Below are positions 1 through 9,736 of a stretch of DNA of 15,076 nt, one piece after another. Source of the stretch: Gammaproteobacteria bacterium (GTDB lineage: Bacteria > Pseudomonadota > Gammaproteobacteria > Steroidobacterales > Steroidobacteraceae); the NCBI GenBank assembly GCA_019242385.1, contig JAFAVO010000070.1, positions 1 through 15,076 on the forward strand, given 5' to 3'. The first letter of the stretch is position 1. Each line of letters starts with the position of its first letter. A model generated the notes under the pieces. That model saw only the letters and a program-made list of their open reading frames with translations, made no database searches and was not told where the DNA came from. Position numbers and translations under genes: made by a program.

Positions 1-137
1 CGGCGCGGCAGGCCGGGGCGGGCGGCGATCCGCGCCAGTACTGGGCGGCATTCCACGACCGCTTCCTGTCCTACGGTGGACCGCCGATCCCGCTGGTGAG
101 AAAGGCGATGGTGGGCGAGGGCGGCTCGCTCTTCTGA
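1..137 (+). CDS. C-terminal end of a DUF885-like protein (partial)
   Basis: An open frame enters from the left edge and stops at TGA 135-137, giving about 44 residues. The readable tail includes YWAAFHDRFLSYGGPPIPL followed by VRKAMVGEGGSLF at the very end. A closing segment with a Phe-His-Asp helix, then a Tyr-Gly-Gly-Pro-Pro turn and a short basic helix, is what I recall from the C-termini of DUF885 proteins, a widespread family of predicted secreted or cytosolic metallo-hydrolases of unclear substrate. The catalytic region lies outside the window, so only the family resemblance can be offered. The stop codon is 4 bases from the stop of the convergent LD-carboxypeptidase gene, with no room for a separate terminator. 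Confidence 0.55.
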   Translation, partial: ARQAGAGGDPRQYWAAFHDRFLSYGGPPIPLVRKAMVGEGGSLF

Positions 138-141
138 TTCC

Positions 142-1065
142 TCAGCCTTCGGCGCTCGCCGCCGGCTCGAGAAAGCTGAGGCGGGCGCTATCGGCTTCGA
201 GCCGCACGCGCGCTCCGAGCGGCACCGGCTCGTTGGCCTCGCCGTGTCCGACCGGAAAGCCTGCCGCGCAGGGCAGTCCGACGCTCTGCGCGAGCTCGCG
301 CAACACCTCGGCGCTGCTGTAGCTCGCCTCTGGCTCCTCGCAGTGGGTGAAGGAGCCGAGCGCGATGCCGCGCACGCGCTCGAACACCCCGGCGAGCCGC
401 AGATGCGTCCACATCCGATCGAGGCGGTAGGGACGCTCGCCCTGATCCTCGAGCAGGAGCACCGCTCCATCGAGCGCCGGCATGAACGGTGTGCCGAGCA
501 GGCGCGTCACCACCGAGAGATTACCGCCGAGCAGCGGTCCCTCGGCGGTGCCCCCGACGTAGGTGGCATCCCCGCGCAAGGGCGCTGCCGGATGCGGCGA
601 TTCCAGCAGCTCGAAGAGCCGCGCGCAGGCAGCGGGCCCGAGTCGGGGGAGCTGGGTGAGCACCGGCCCATGGATGCTGATGCGCCCGTGGGCCTGCAGC
701 CACAGATGAAGCGCAGTGATGTCGGAGAATCCCACGAGCAGCTTGGGTGGGCCGCCCAGCGCTCCCGCAGCGAGCTGCCCGAGCAGCCGCGTCGCGCCAT
801 AGCCGCCGCGCGCGCAGAACACTGCGCGGATACCCGGATCGGCGAGCGCGGCTTGCAGCTCGGCGCGCCGCCGCGCATCGCTTCCCGCGAGATAGCGTTG
901 CCGCTCGAACAATCCAGGGTCGTGCTCGGCGCGGTACCGCCGGCGGATCAGCGCCAGGCCGGCCTCGAAGGCTTCGCGCTCGAAGCCACTCGCCGGAGCG
1001 ATCACCGCGACGCGATCCTGCGGTCGCAACACGGGCGCGGCTCGGAAGACTGTGCTCAACGGCAC
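142..1065 (-). CDS. ldcA: LD-carboxypeptidase (muramoyltetrapeptide carboxypeptidase, peptidase S66)
   Basis: Cytosolic serine peptidase that removes the terminal D-Ala from murein tetrapeptides during cell-wall recycling. The 307-residue length is normal for the family. The N-terminal domain begins with the beta-strand VAVIAPAS (residues 19-26), continues with ARGGYGATRLL (85-95), and carries the nucleophile Ser114 in VGFSDIT. The C-terminal domain supplies the other two triad members: Glu206 in LLLEDQGERPYRLDRMW and His274 in GFPVGHGEANEP. This Ser-Glu-His arrangement matches characterised LdcA enzymes. No signal peptide is visible, consistent with a cytosolic enzyme. The reading frame opens at GTG 1063-1065, but the purine run AGGGGG lies directly against it; TTG two codons further (1057-1059) has better spacing, so the exact start is uncertain. 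It is transcribed away from the kdp operon and convergent with the partial gene at the left edge. Confidence 0.93.
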   Translation of the reverse strand: MPLSTVFRAAPVLRPQDRVAVIAPASGFEREAFEAGLALIRRRYRAEHDPGLFERQRYLAGSDARRRAELQAALADPGIRAVFCARGGYGATRLLGQLAAGALGGPPKLLVGFSDITALHLWLQAHGRISIHGPVLTQLPRLGPAACARLFELLESPHPAAPLRGDATYVGGTAEGPLLGGNLSVVTRLLGTPFMPALDGAVLLLEDQGERPYRLDRMWTHLRLAGVFERVRGIALGSFTHCEEPEASYSSAEVLRELAQSVGLPCAAGFPVGHGEANEPVPLGARVRLEADSARLSFLEPAASAEG

Positions 1066-1168
1066 CCCCTGCGGGCATGACTGGCGATCATACGGGTTTT
1101 CTCACGCGAAGCTCACAGCGCGCACGGTAGCGTAACCGACCCCAGCGGCCCGTGACTGGAGTCTCGCC
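1066..1168. promoter_or_regulatory. Divergent intergenic region between ldcA and the kdp operon; likely kdp promoter
   Basis: This 103-base gap is the only non-coding stretch upstream of the seven-gene kdp block, so its promoter and KdpE operator should be here. I do not see a clear sigma-70 pair. The one ordered element is a direct repeat of CTCAC at 1101-1105 and 1112-1116, 11 bases apart, preceded by a T-run (GGGTTTT, 1094-1100). Direct half-sites about one helical turn apart are typical for OmpR/KdpE-type regulators, but the sequence does not resemble the AT-rich E. coli KdpE site. Assignment as the kdp promoter region comes from position; the operator is a guess. Confidence 0.35.
1158..1161 (+). 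promoter_or_regulatory. Shine-Dalgarno site of the kdp leader microprotein
   Basis: GGAG sits 7 bases before GTG 1169-1171. This is the main evidence that the 30-codon reading frame ahead of kdpF is translated. The same spacing is repeated for kdpF (GGAG 1247-1250, 7 bases before GTG 1258) and nearly so for kdpA (GGAG 1335-1338, 8 bases before ATG 1347), a consistent pattern along the head of the operon. Confidence 0.6.
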
Positions 1169-1261
1169 GTGGATGTCGTGTTCATTCTCGCCCTGCTCGT
1201 CCTGTATGCACTCACTCACGTGCTGATCGGCGCGATCGCCCGCCTCGGAGCGGCCGGGTGA
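1169..1261 (+). CDS. 30-residue predicted membrane microprotein preceding kdpF
   Basis: A GTG-initiated frame encodes 30 residues: a short acidic start (VDVV), one hydrophobic helix (FILALLVLYALTHVLIGAIA), then RLGAAG. It has a good ribosome site and its TGA (1259-1261) overlaps the kdpF GTG (1258-1260) as GTGA, the usual sign of translational coupling. It looks like a single-pass inner-membrane peptide, with a conspicuous His in the middle of the helix. I recall similar unnamed peptides of the form hydrophobic helix plus Ala-Arg-Leu or Glu-Arg-Leu just before kdpF in other proteobacteria, but cannot verify that here. By position it may assemble with or stabilise KdpFABC, as KdpF does. It is not KdpF itself, because the true KdpF with its C-terminal RPEKF follows. 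Confidence 0.6.
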   Translation: MDVVFILALLVLYALTHVLIGAIARLGAAG

Positions 1262-1347
1262 GCGTCGTTTATGCCGTGAGCGCAGTGCTCACCGTAGGGC
1301 TGTTCATGTACCTGCTGTACGCGTTGATCAGGCCGGAGAAGTTCTGA
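1258..1347 (+). CDS. kdpF: KdpF, small subunit of the K+-transporting ATPase
   Basis: This is a 29-residue single-pass membrane peptide that stabilises the KdpFABC complex. The frame starts at GTG 1258, reads VSVVYAVSAVLTVGLFMYLL and ends with YALIRPEKF. The C-terminal Leu-Tyr-Ala-Leu-(Ile/Leu)-Arg-Pro-Glu-(Lys/Arg)-Phe is the KdpF hallmark, and 29 residues is the standard length. A GGAG lies 7 bases upstream. The stop TGA (1345-1347) overlaps the kdpA ATG (1347-1349) as TGATG, and the kdpA ribosome site is inside the Arg-Pro-Glu-Lys codons, so the two genes are almost certainly coupled in translation. Confidence 0.95.
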   Translation: MSVVYAVSAVLTVGLFMYLLYALIRPEKF

Positions 1348-3103
1348 TGCCGGGGCCGACCCTGACGCTGTTCGTGGGCTTCATGCTGCTGGTGCTGGCA
1401 CTGGTGAAGCCCCTCGGCCTGTACATGGCGAACGTGCTCGAGGGCCGTCCGGTCTGGCCGCTGCGCCTCGCGGCGCCGCTCGAGCGCGCCATCTATCGGC
1501 TGTGCGGCATCGAGCCGGCGCGCGAGATGGGCTGGAAGGCATACACGGCAGGCCTGCTGCTGTTCAACGCGCTCGGTGCGCTCAGCGTGTATCTCCTGCA
1601 GCGCTGCCAGCGGTGGCTGCCGCTCAATCCACAGCAGCTGCCGAACCTGGCGCCGGACTCCGCCTTCAACACCGCGGTGAGCTTCGTTACCAACACCAAC
1701 TGGCAGGGATACTCGGGCGAGTCCGCCATGAGCTATCTCACGCAGATGGTGGCGCTGGCGGTACAGAACTTCCTTTCGGCGGCGAGCGGCATCGTGGTGG
1801 CGATCGTGCTCATCCGCGGGCTGGCGCGCCACAGCAGCGGTACCGTCGGCAACGTGTGGGTGGATCTGACGCGCTCGACGCTCTACGTGCTGCTGCCGCT
1901 CGCCGTGCTGCTCGCGCTCGCTCTGGTGTCGCAGGGCGTGGTGCAGACTTTCAGTCCCTACAGGGAGGTGCGCACGCTCGAGCCGCTCACCTACCAGCAG
2001 CCGGGCACCGCTCCAGTCACCACCCAGGTGCAGACATTACCCATGGGACCGATCGCCTCGCAGGAGAGCATCAAGGAGCTCGGCACCAACGGTGGCGGTT
2101 TCCTCAACGCCAACTCCGCACATCCGTACGAGAACCCCACCGCACTCTCGAACCTGCTGGAGATGCTGGCCATCCTGGCGATTCCGGCCGCGCTCACCTA
2201 CACCTTCGGCCGCATGGTCGGCGATACCCGTCAGGGCTGGGCGGTGCTCGCCGCCATGACGGTCCTGTTCCTCGCGCTGCTCGCCGTGCTGGACTGGAAC
2301 GAGCAGCGCGGTAACCCTCTGCTGGCCGCCCTCGGGGTCGAGCAGACGCCGAGCGCCACTCAGGCGGGCGGCAACATGGAGGGCAAGGAGACGCGCTTCG
2401 GCGTGGCCGCCTCGGCGCTGTTCGCTGCGGTGACCACCGCCACCTCCTGCGGCGCGGTCAACAGCCTGCACGGCTCGTTCACGCCGCTCGGAGGCTTCGT
2501 GACGCTCTTCCAGATGCAGCTCGGCGAGGTGGTCTTCGGCGGAGTCGGCAGCGGCCTCTATTCGATGCTGATTTTCGCCATCGTCGGCGTGTTCATCGCC
2601 GGGCTCATGATCGGCCGCACGCCCGAGTACCTCGGCAAGAAGATCGAGGCCTTCGAGATGAAGATGAGCTCGATTGCGATCCTGGTGATGCCCTTCATCG
2701 TGCTCACCGGCACGGCGGTCGCAGTCAGCGTCGATGCCGGCCGCGCCGGCGCGGGCAACCCCGGGGCGCATGGCTTCTCCGAGATCCTGTACGCATTCTC
2801 CTCGGCCGGTAACAACAACGGCAGCGCCTTCGCCGGCATCGCGGCCAACACGCCGTTCTACAACGTCGCGCTCGCCCTCGTCATGTGGATCGGGCGCTTC
2901 TGGCCGATCGTGGCGGTGCTCGCGGTGGCCGGCTCGCTCGCCGCCAAGAAGCGCATTCCGGTTTCCGAGGGCACCATGCCGACGCACGGCCCGACCTTCG
3001 TGGTGTTGCTGATCGGCACGGTGCTGCTGGTCGGCGCGCTCACCTTCGTGCCGGCGCTGGCGCTCGGTCCCATCGTCGAGCACCTGATGCTCTGGGGCTC
3101 CGG

Positions 3104-3107
<4 letters not shown>
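1347..3107 (+). CDS. kdpA: KdpA, potassium-binding channel-like subunit of the Kdp ATPase
   Basis: Inner-membrane subunit that binds K+ from the periplasm with high affinity and passes it to KdpB. At 586 residues it is slightly longer than the E. coli protein (557). The fourfold channel-like repeat is visible as four filter loops: TNTNWQGYSGES (residues 115-126), GTNGGGFLNANSAHPYENPT (246-265), TTATSCGAVNS (363-373) and YAFSSAGNNNGSAFAG (482-497). About ten hydrophobic segments flank them, beginning with residues 5-30. The filter sequences look fully conserved, so the protein should be functional. The ATG at 1347 has GGAG 8 bases upstream. The last codons overlap the kdpB start (GTGA, 3104-3107), so A and B subunits are probably made in fixed ratio by coupled translation. 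Confidence 0.98.
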
Positions 3108-5170
<2,063 letters not shown>

Positions 5171-5189
5171 GAGCGCTGCCGGCGAGCCC

Positions 5190-5786
5190 ATGGACAAACC
5201 GCGCTTCTCTCCGTTCCTCGCCAGCCTGCGCCCCGCCCTGGTGCTGTTCCTGGTGCTGTCGGTGCTGACCGGATTTCTCTACCCGCTGCTGATAACCGCC
5301 TGCGCGCAGCTGCTCTTTCCACGGCAGGCGCAGGGCAGCATCCTGGTGCGCGACGGGCACGCAGTCGGCTCACGCCTCATCGGTCAGAGCTTCAGCGACC
5401 CCGGACATTTCTGGAGCCGGCCGTCGGTCACCACTCCACAGCCCTACAACGGTACGGCTTCGAACGGCTCCAGTTTCGGTCCATTGAACCCGCAGCTGAT
5501 CGATGCCGTGAAGGCGCGCATCGCCGCGCTGCGCGCCGCCGATCCCGACAACCTGGCTCCGGTTCCCATCGACCTGGTGACCGCTTCCGCGAGCGGGCTC
5601 GATCCGGAGATCAGTGTCAACGCGGCCAACTACCAGGCTGCGCGCGTCGCCCGCGTGCGCGGACTCGCGCCCGAGCGGGTGCGGGCATTGATTGCCCAGC
5701 ACACCGGGGGTAGGTTGGCTGGAGTTCTCGGCGAGCCGCGTGTCAACGTGCTGGAGCTCAATCTGGCACTAGATGCGCTGAAGTGA
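5190..5786 (+). CDS. kdpC: KdpC, accessory subunit of the Kdp ATPase
   Basis: Single-pass inner-membrane protein with a periplasmic C-terminal domain that associates with KdpA and helps complex assembly and substrate affinity. The 198-residue length fits the family. One membrane helix spans about residues 13-38. Conserved blocks follow: SRLIGQSFSDPGHFWSRPS (61-79), YNGTASNGSSFGPLNPQL (86-103), DLVTASASGLDPEIS (128-142) with ANYQAARVARVRGL (146-159), and the closing GEPRVNVLELNLALD (181-195). The gap from kdpB is 19 bases; the ribosome site before ATG 5190 is weak (GGCGAG at 5181-5186), in contrast to the strong sites at the head of the operon. kdpD begins 7 bases after the stop. Confidence 0.96.
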   Translation: MDKPRFSPFLASLRPALVLFLVLSVLTGFLYPLLITACAQLLFPRQAQGSILVRDGHAVGSRLIGQSFSDPGHFWSRPSVTTPQPYNGTASNGSSFGPLNPQLIDAVKARIAALRAADPDNLAPVPIDLVTASASGLDPEISVNAANYQAARVARVRGLAPERVRALIAQHTGGRLAGVLGEPRVNVLELNLALDALK

Positions 5787-5793
5787 ACCTGAC

Positions 5794-8553
5794 ATGGCCG
5801 ATGCCCGGCCCGACCCGGACCAACTCCTCGAGCGCATCAGGCAGGACGAGGCACGCGCGCGGCGTGGCCGGCTGAAGATTTTCTTCGGCGCTTCCGCGGG
5901 CGTCGGCAAGACCTATTCCATGCTCGAAGCTGCGCGCGGCATGCAGGCGGCCGGAACGGACGTGGTAGTGGGTTACATCGAGCCGCACGGACGCATCGAG
6001 ACCGAGCGGCTGCTCGAGGGCCTGCCGCGCCTGCCGCCGCTCGCGGTCAGCCACCGTGGGATCGTGCGCCACGAGTTCGACCTGGACGCAGCGCTCGCAC
6101 GCCGCCCCGAGATCCTGCTGGTCGATGAGCTCGCCCACTCCAACCTCACCGGCGGCGAGCCCCCGCCGCGTCACCCCAAGCGCTGGCAGGACATCGAGGA
6201 GCTGCTCGCAGCCGGCATCAGCGTGTGGACCACGGTCAACGTGCAGCACCTCGAGAGCCTCAACGACCTGATCTTTCAGACCACCGGCGTGCGCCAACGC
6301 GAGACCCTGCCGGATCACGTGTTCGATGAGGCGGACGACATCGAGCTCATCGACCTGCCTCCGGATGACCTGATCGCGCGGCTGCGCGCGGGCAAGGTCT
6401 ACGTGGGCGATCAGGTCGGCACTGCCATCGAGCGCTTCTTCCGCAAGCAGAACCTCATGGCGCTGCGCGAGATCGCGCTGCGCCGCGTCGCCGACCGCGT
6501 CGAGGCCGCCGCGCGTGCGCTGCCGGCAACCGAAGGCACCCAGGGGCGCATCGCCGGCGACCGGGTAATGGTCGCGGTGGGTCCGGATGAGCAGGCCGCG
6601 GAGCTGGTGCGTGCCGGCAAGCGCATGGCGGACGCGCTCGATGCCGAGTGGACCGTGGTGTACGTCGAGACCCCGGCGCTGCTGCGGCTTTCGGACGCGG
6701 CACGCAATCGGCGCATCGACGTGCTGCGCCTCGCCGAATCCCTGGGCGGCGAGAGCGTGACGCTCGATGGCCCCTCGGCCGCCGCAACCCTCGCCGAGTA
6801 TGCGCGGGTGCGTAACGCCACTCGGCTCATCGTCGGCGCGCCGAAGCGCCGCGGGCTGAGCAGGTGGCTGCGCCCCTCGACCGCGACGGACCTGGTGCGC
6901 CGTGCACGTGGCTTCGATGTGGTGCTCATTGCACCGGGCGATCGGGGCGCCTCAGGCGATCGCGGCACCTCAGGCGATCGTGCCCGCTCGCCGACAGCAG
7001 TGCAGCCGGCGGCAGCCGCGTCGGGCCCGGGCGCCGCGCCGGGCGTGGGCGCTGGGGTCATACGCTGGGACCGGTATGTCGCGGCGGGGGCCATCAGTGC
7101 GCTCTGCACCCTGGTCGCCTTTGCGATGTACCGGCGCTTCGAGCTCTCCAACCTGGTGATGATCTATCTGCTCGGGGTGACGGTGGCCGGCTTGCGGCTC
7201 GGGCGCGGGCCCTCCGCGCTGACCGCAGTGCTGAACGTGGCCGCGTTCGATTTCTTCTTCGTGCCGCCGCGCTACTCCTTTGCCGTTTCGGACGTGCAGT
7301 ACCTGGTGACCTTCGGGACCATGGTCACCATCGCGCTGGTCATCGCCAACCTGACGGCGAGCGTGCGTCAGCAGACGCGTGTCGCCGGCGCACGCGAGCG
7401 GCGCACCGCGCTGCTGTACGCGATGAGCCGCGAGCTCGCAGTCACCCGCGGCATCGACAACATGGCGCGCGTCGCGGTGCGGCACGTGGCCGAGGTATTC
7501 CAGTGCCGCGCAGTGGTGCTGCTGCCGGCAGCGAGCGGCAAGCTGCACTACCCGGGAGAGCCGCCGCTCGAGAGCTCCTTCCGCCATGCAGACCTGGCGG
7601 TGGCCCAATGGGTGGCCGGTCACGGGCGCCCGGCGGGCCTCGGTACCGATACGCTGCCTGCGGCTCCCGGGCAGTACCTGCCGCTCGGCGAGGAGGGCCG
7701 TACCGTCGGGGTGCTCGGTGTGCTGCCCAACAACGTGCGCCGGGTGCTGCTGCCCGAGCAGAGTCACCTGCTCAGCACCTTCGCCGGACAGATCGCGTTC
7801 GCGCTCGAGCGTGCGCGCCTCGCCGAGGTCGCCGAAGCCTCCAGTCTCGCCGCCGAGCGCGAGACGCTGCGCAATACGCTGCTCGCCTCCATCTCCCACG
7901 ACCTGCGCACTCCGCTCGCGGTGATGGCGGCCGCCGGCAGCACACTCGCGCAGCACGGGGCGAAGCTCGATGAGGCGACGCGCGTTGCGCTCGCCAGCTC
8001 GGTGGAGACCAAGGCGCGCGAGATGTCGGAGCTGGTCTCGAACGTGCTCGATCTGGTGCGGCTCGAATCGGGCCAGGTGGCGCTGCGGCGCGACTGGCAG
8101 ACGCTCGATGACCTGCTCGGCAGCGCATTGGCCGCCTGTGCCGAGCGCCTCGCCGCGCACCGGATCGAGCTGCGCCTCTCGCCGGATGTGCCGCCGGTGT
8201 GGGTGGACGCGACGCTGATCGTGCAGGTGTTGACGAACCTCTTCGACAACATCGCCAAATACACGCCCGCGGGCACGCACGTGGTCGTCTCGGCGATGAC
8301 CGAGCCCGAGCGCAGCTTCGTTCGTGTCACTGTCGATGACGAGGGTCCGGGGCTCCCAGCGGGTGACCCGGCGCGGCTCTTCGAGAAGTTTCAGCGTGGC
8401 AGCGATGAGGGCGCCGTCGTCGGGGTCGGCCTGGGCCTTGCCATCTGTCAGGCGATCGTGCGTGCCCACGGAGGGGAGATCGAGGCGCACCGCCGCGAAA
8501 GCGGCGGCGCACGCTTCACCTTCACCTTGCCCGCGAGGGAAGGCGCCGTATGA
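5794..8553 (+). CDS. kdpD: KdpD, turgor/K+-responsive sensor histidine kinase
   Basis: Membrane sensor kinase that phosphorylates KdpE when K+ is limiting. It has 919 residues in the classical KdpD order. The N-terminal cytosolic KdpD domain has Walker A GASAGVGKT (32-40) and a Walker B-like ILLVDELAHSN (107-117). A universal-stress-protein domain covers about 255-380. A low-complexity linker (382-425) leads to four closely packed membrane helices (about 428-525) with FDFFFVPPRYSFAVSD after the second pair. A GAF-like region spans about 545-675. The kinase core has SHDLRTPL with phospho-acceptor His702, N-box Asn815/Asn819, G1 box DDEGPGLP and G2 box VGVGLGLAI. No motif is missing. The linker holds three tandem GDRGxS-like repeats. 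The start ATG lies 7 bases after kdpC, and the stop overlaps kdpE as ATGA (8550-8553). Confidence 0.97.
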   Translation: MADARPDPDQLLERIRQDEARARRGRLKIFFGASAGVGKTYSMLEAARGMQAAGTDVVVGYIEPHGRIETERLLEGLPRLPPLAVSHRGIVRHEFDLDAALARRPEILLVDELAHSNLTGGEPPPRHPKRWQDIEELLAAGISVWTTVNVQHLESLNDLIFQTTGVRQRETLPDHVFDEADDIELIDLPPDDLIARLRAGKVYVGDQVGTAIERFFRKQNLMALREIALRRVADRVEAAARALPATEGTQGRIAGDRVMVAVGPDEQAAELVRAGKRMADALDAEWTVVYVETPALLRLSDAARNRRIDVLRLAESLGGESVTLDGPSAAATLAEYARVRNATRLIVGAPKRRGLSRWLRPSTATDLVRRARGFDVVLIAPGDRGASGDRGTSGDRARSPTAVQPAAAASGPGAAPGVGAGVIRWDRYVAAGAISALCTLVAFAMYRRFELSNLVMIYLLGVTVAGLRLGRGPSALTAVLNVAAFDFFFVPPRYSFAVSDVQYLVTFGTMVTIALVIANLTASVRQQTRVAGARERRTALLYAMSRELAVTRGIDNMARVAVRHVAEVFQCRAVVLLPAASGKLHYPGEPPLESSFRHADLAVAQWVAGHGRPAGLGTDTLPAAPGQYLPLGEEGRTVGVLGVLPNNVRRVLLPEQSHLLSTFAGQIAFALERARLAEVAEASSLAAERETLRNTLLASISHDLRTPLAVMAAAGSTLAQHGAKLDEATRVALASSVETKAREMSELVSNVLDLVRLESGQVALRRDWQTLDDLLGSALAACAERLAAHRIELRLSPDVPPVWVDATLIVQVLTNLFDNIAKYTPAGTHVVVSAMTEPERSFVRVTVDDEGPGLPAGDPARLFEKFQRGSDEGAVVGVGLGLAICQAIVRAHGGEIEAHRRESGGARFTFTLPAREGAV
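6937..6990 (+). repeat. kdpD: Three 18-base tandem repeats in the KdpD linker
   Basis: Three successive 18-base units begin GGCGATCG at 6937, 6955 and 6973. They encode GDRGAS, GDRGTS and GDRARS. Units 1 and 2 differ at two or three bases; unit 3 is more diverged in its second half. They sit between the universal-stress domain and the first membrane helix, followed by an Ala/Pro/Gly-rich stretch, so they probably form a flexible linker created by local duplication. Confidence 0.7.
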
Positions 8554-9272
8554 CCCAGGCGATGCACCTGATTCTCATCATCGAGGACGAGCCCGCGATC
8601 CGCGCGGTGCTGCGTGTGCTGCTCGAGAGCCAGGGCTATCGCGTCGCTGAGGCCGACACCGCGCTGCGCGCCGAGATCGAGGCTCGCACCCACAAACCTG
8701 ATCTGCTGCTCATCGACCTCGGGCTGCCTGACGCCGATGGGCTCAAAGTCATCCGCCGCGTGCGCGCCTGGTCGCAGGTGCCGATCGTCGTGCTCTCCGC
8801 CCGCACCATGGAAGAGCAGAAGATCGCAGCGCTCGATGCCGGCGCGGACGATTATGTCACCAAGCCCTTCAGTGCACCGGAGCTGCTCGCGCGGCTGCGT
8901 GCAGCCTTGCGCCGCGACCTGCACGGCGCCTCGGCGAGTGCGGTGCTGGACTTCGCTTCGGTCCACATCGATCTGGCGCGGCGCGAGGCCCGCGGCGCGG
9001 AGGGCGAGCTCCATCTCACCCCGCTCGAGTATCGGGTGCTCGCCTGCCTCGCTCGCCACCTCGGCTCGATCGTGATGCAGCGGCAGCTGATCCGCGAGGT
9101 GTGGGGCCCCGATCGCCAGGACGATTCGCGCAGTCTGCGGGTCTGCATCAAGAATCTGCGCAGCAAGCTCGAGCCCGATCCGCGTCAGCCGCGCTACCTG
9201 ATCACCGAGACCGGGCTCGGCTATCGGCTGCGCGCGGACAGCGGCTCGCCGGTCGTCGGCGAGCTCAGGTGA
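8550..9272 (+). CDS. kdpE: KdpE, OmpR-family response regulator of the kdp operon
   Basis: Transcription activator phosphorylated by KdpD that switches on kdp expression. At 240 residues it has an N-terminal receiver and a C-terminal winged-helix DNA-binding domain. Receiver residues: acidic pair Glu12/Asp13 (IIEDEP), phosphorylation site Asp56 (LLIDLGLPDADG), Ser83 (VLSAR) and Lys105 (YVTKPF). The effector domain starts near residue 125 and carries LTPLEYRVLACLARH (151-165), a recognition-helix region RSLRVCIKNLRSKLEPD, and the wing TETGLGYRLR. ATG 8550 is supported by the purine-rich GAGGGAAGG (8535-8543) and overlaps the kdpD stop. A second ATG five codons in is possible but less well placed. 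The 3' end overlaps by 8 bases the end of the convergent CheX gene. Confidence 0.97.
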   Translation: MTQAMHLILIIEDEPAIRAVLRVLLESQGYRVAEADTALRAEIEARTHKPDLLLIDLGLPDADGLKVIRRVRAWSQVPIVVLSARTMEEQKIAALDAGADDYVTKPFSAPELLARLRAALRRDLHGASASAVLDFASVHIDLARREARGAEGELHLTPLEYRVLACLARHLGSIVMQRQLIREVWGPDRQDDSRSLRVCIKNLRSKLEPDPRQPRYLITETGLGYRLRADSGSPVVGELR

Positions 9273-9711
9273 GCGAGACGACCAGCTTCGCCGAGTGGCT
9301 GCGCCAGTTGATGGGAATGATGAAGGAGCGCTGCCCGGGCCGCTGCGGGATCTCCGGCTTCTCGCCCGAGAGCACGCTCGGCACCGATATGACGAAATCA
9401 CGGCCGAAATCGCGGCGCGCATTGCCGGAGATGGTGTTGGCCACCTCGCCCACCAGGTCACGCATGGTCTCGTGCGAGAAGTCGTTCTCCTGCATCTTCA
9501 TCAGCAGCACGGTCAGCATGGCCTTCGGTGCGGTGAAATAGACGACGCCCTCGCGCTTGCCCGAGATCTTGATGACGCCGGTGTACTCGTGCACGGCCGG
9601 CGCGCCCTCCATCAGATAGGGCGAGCCGATCGAGGCCGGTTGTTGCGCGGCGACCTCGAAGAAATTCGTCGTCCCCTCGACGAATGTCTTCAGTTCCTGT
9701 TCGTACAGCAT
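9265..9711 (-). CDS. cheX: CheX-family CheY-P phosphatase
   Basis: 148-residue cytosolic protein of the CheC/CheX/FliY family, which dephosphorylates CheY-type receivers. The fold is recognisable: an N-terminal helix (YEQELKTFVEGTTNFFEVAA), a strand EYTGVIKISGKREGVVYFT (42-60), the helix of VLLMKMQENDFSHETMRDL, and the catalytic signature E-x-x-N-x-x-x-G-N as EVANTISGN with Glu89 and Asn92. The C-terminal strands FVISVPSVLSG and FIIPINW follow. Only one active-site motif is present, as in CheX and unlike double-site CheC. It is the last gene of a four-gene minus-strand operon, 25 bases after the CheY-like receiver, its likely substrate. The ribosome site is weak. Its stop lies inside the end of kdpE on the other strand. 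Confidence 0.85.
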   Translation of the reverse strand: MLYEQELKTFVEGTTNFFEVAAQQPASIGSPYLMEGAPAVHEYTGVIKISGKREGVVYFTAPKAMLTVLLMKMQENDFSHETMRDLVGEVANTISGNARRDFGRDFVISVPSVLSGEKPEIPQRPGQRSFIIPINWRSHSAKLVVSLT

Positions 9712-9736
9712 GCGCGTGGGCTTCCGTGTAGGCGTT

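Noticed and set aside
138..180. Possible terminator between the partial left-edge gene and ldcA
   Set aside because: The two stops are 4 bases apart, and the GC-rich sequence after 150 has no hairpin followed by a T-run.
2885..3103. Upstream extension of the kdpB frame inside kdpA
   Set aside because: The extra 73 codons overlap kdpA and translate to Arg/Gly-rich sequence unlike KdpB; the GTG at 3104 gives the normal length and the usual coupling overlap.
6970..8490. 506-codon minus-strand frame opposite kdpD
   Set aside because: Antisense shadow in a GC-rich gene; no recognisable domain and no ribosome site that I could see.
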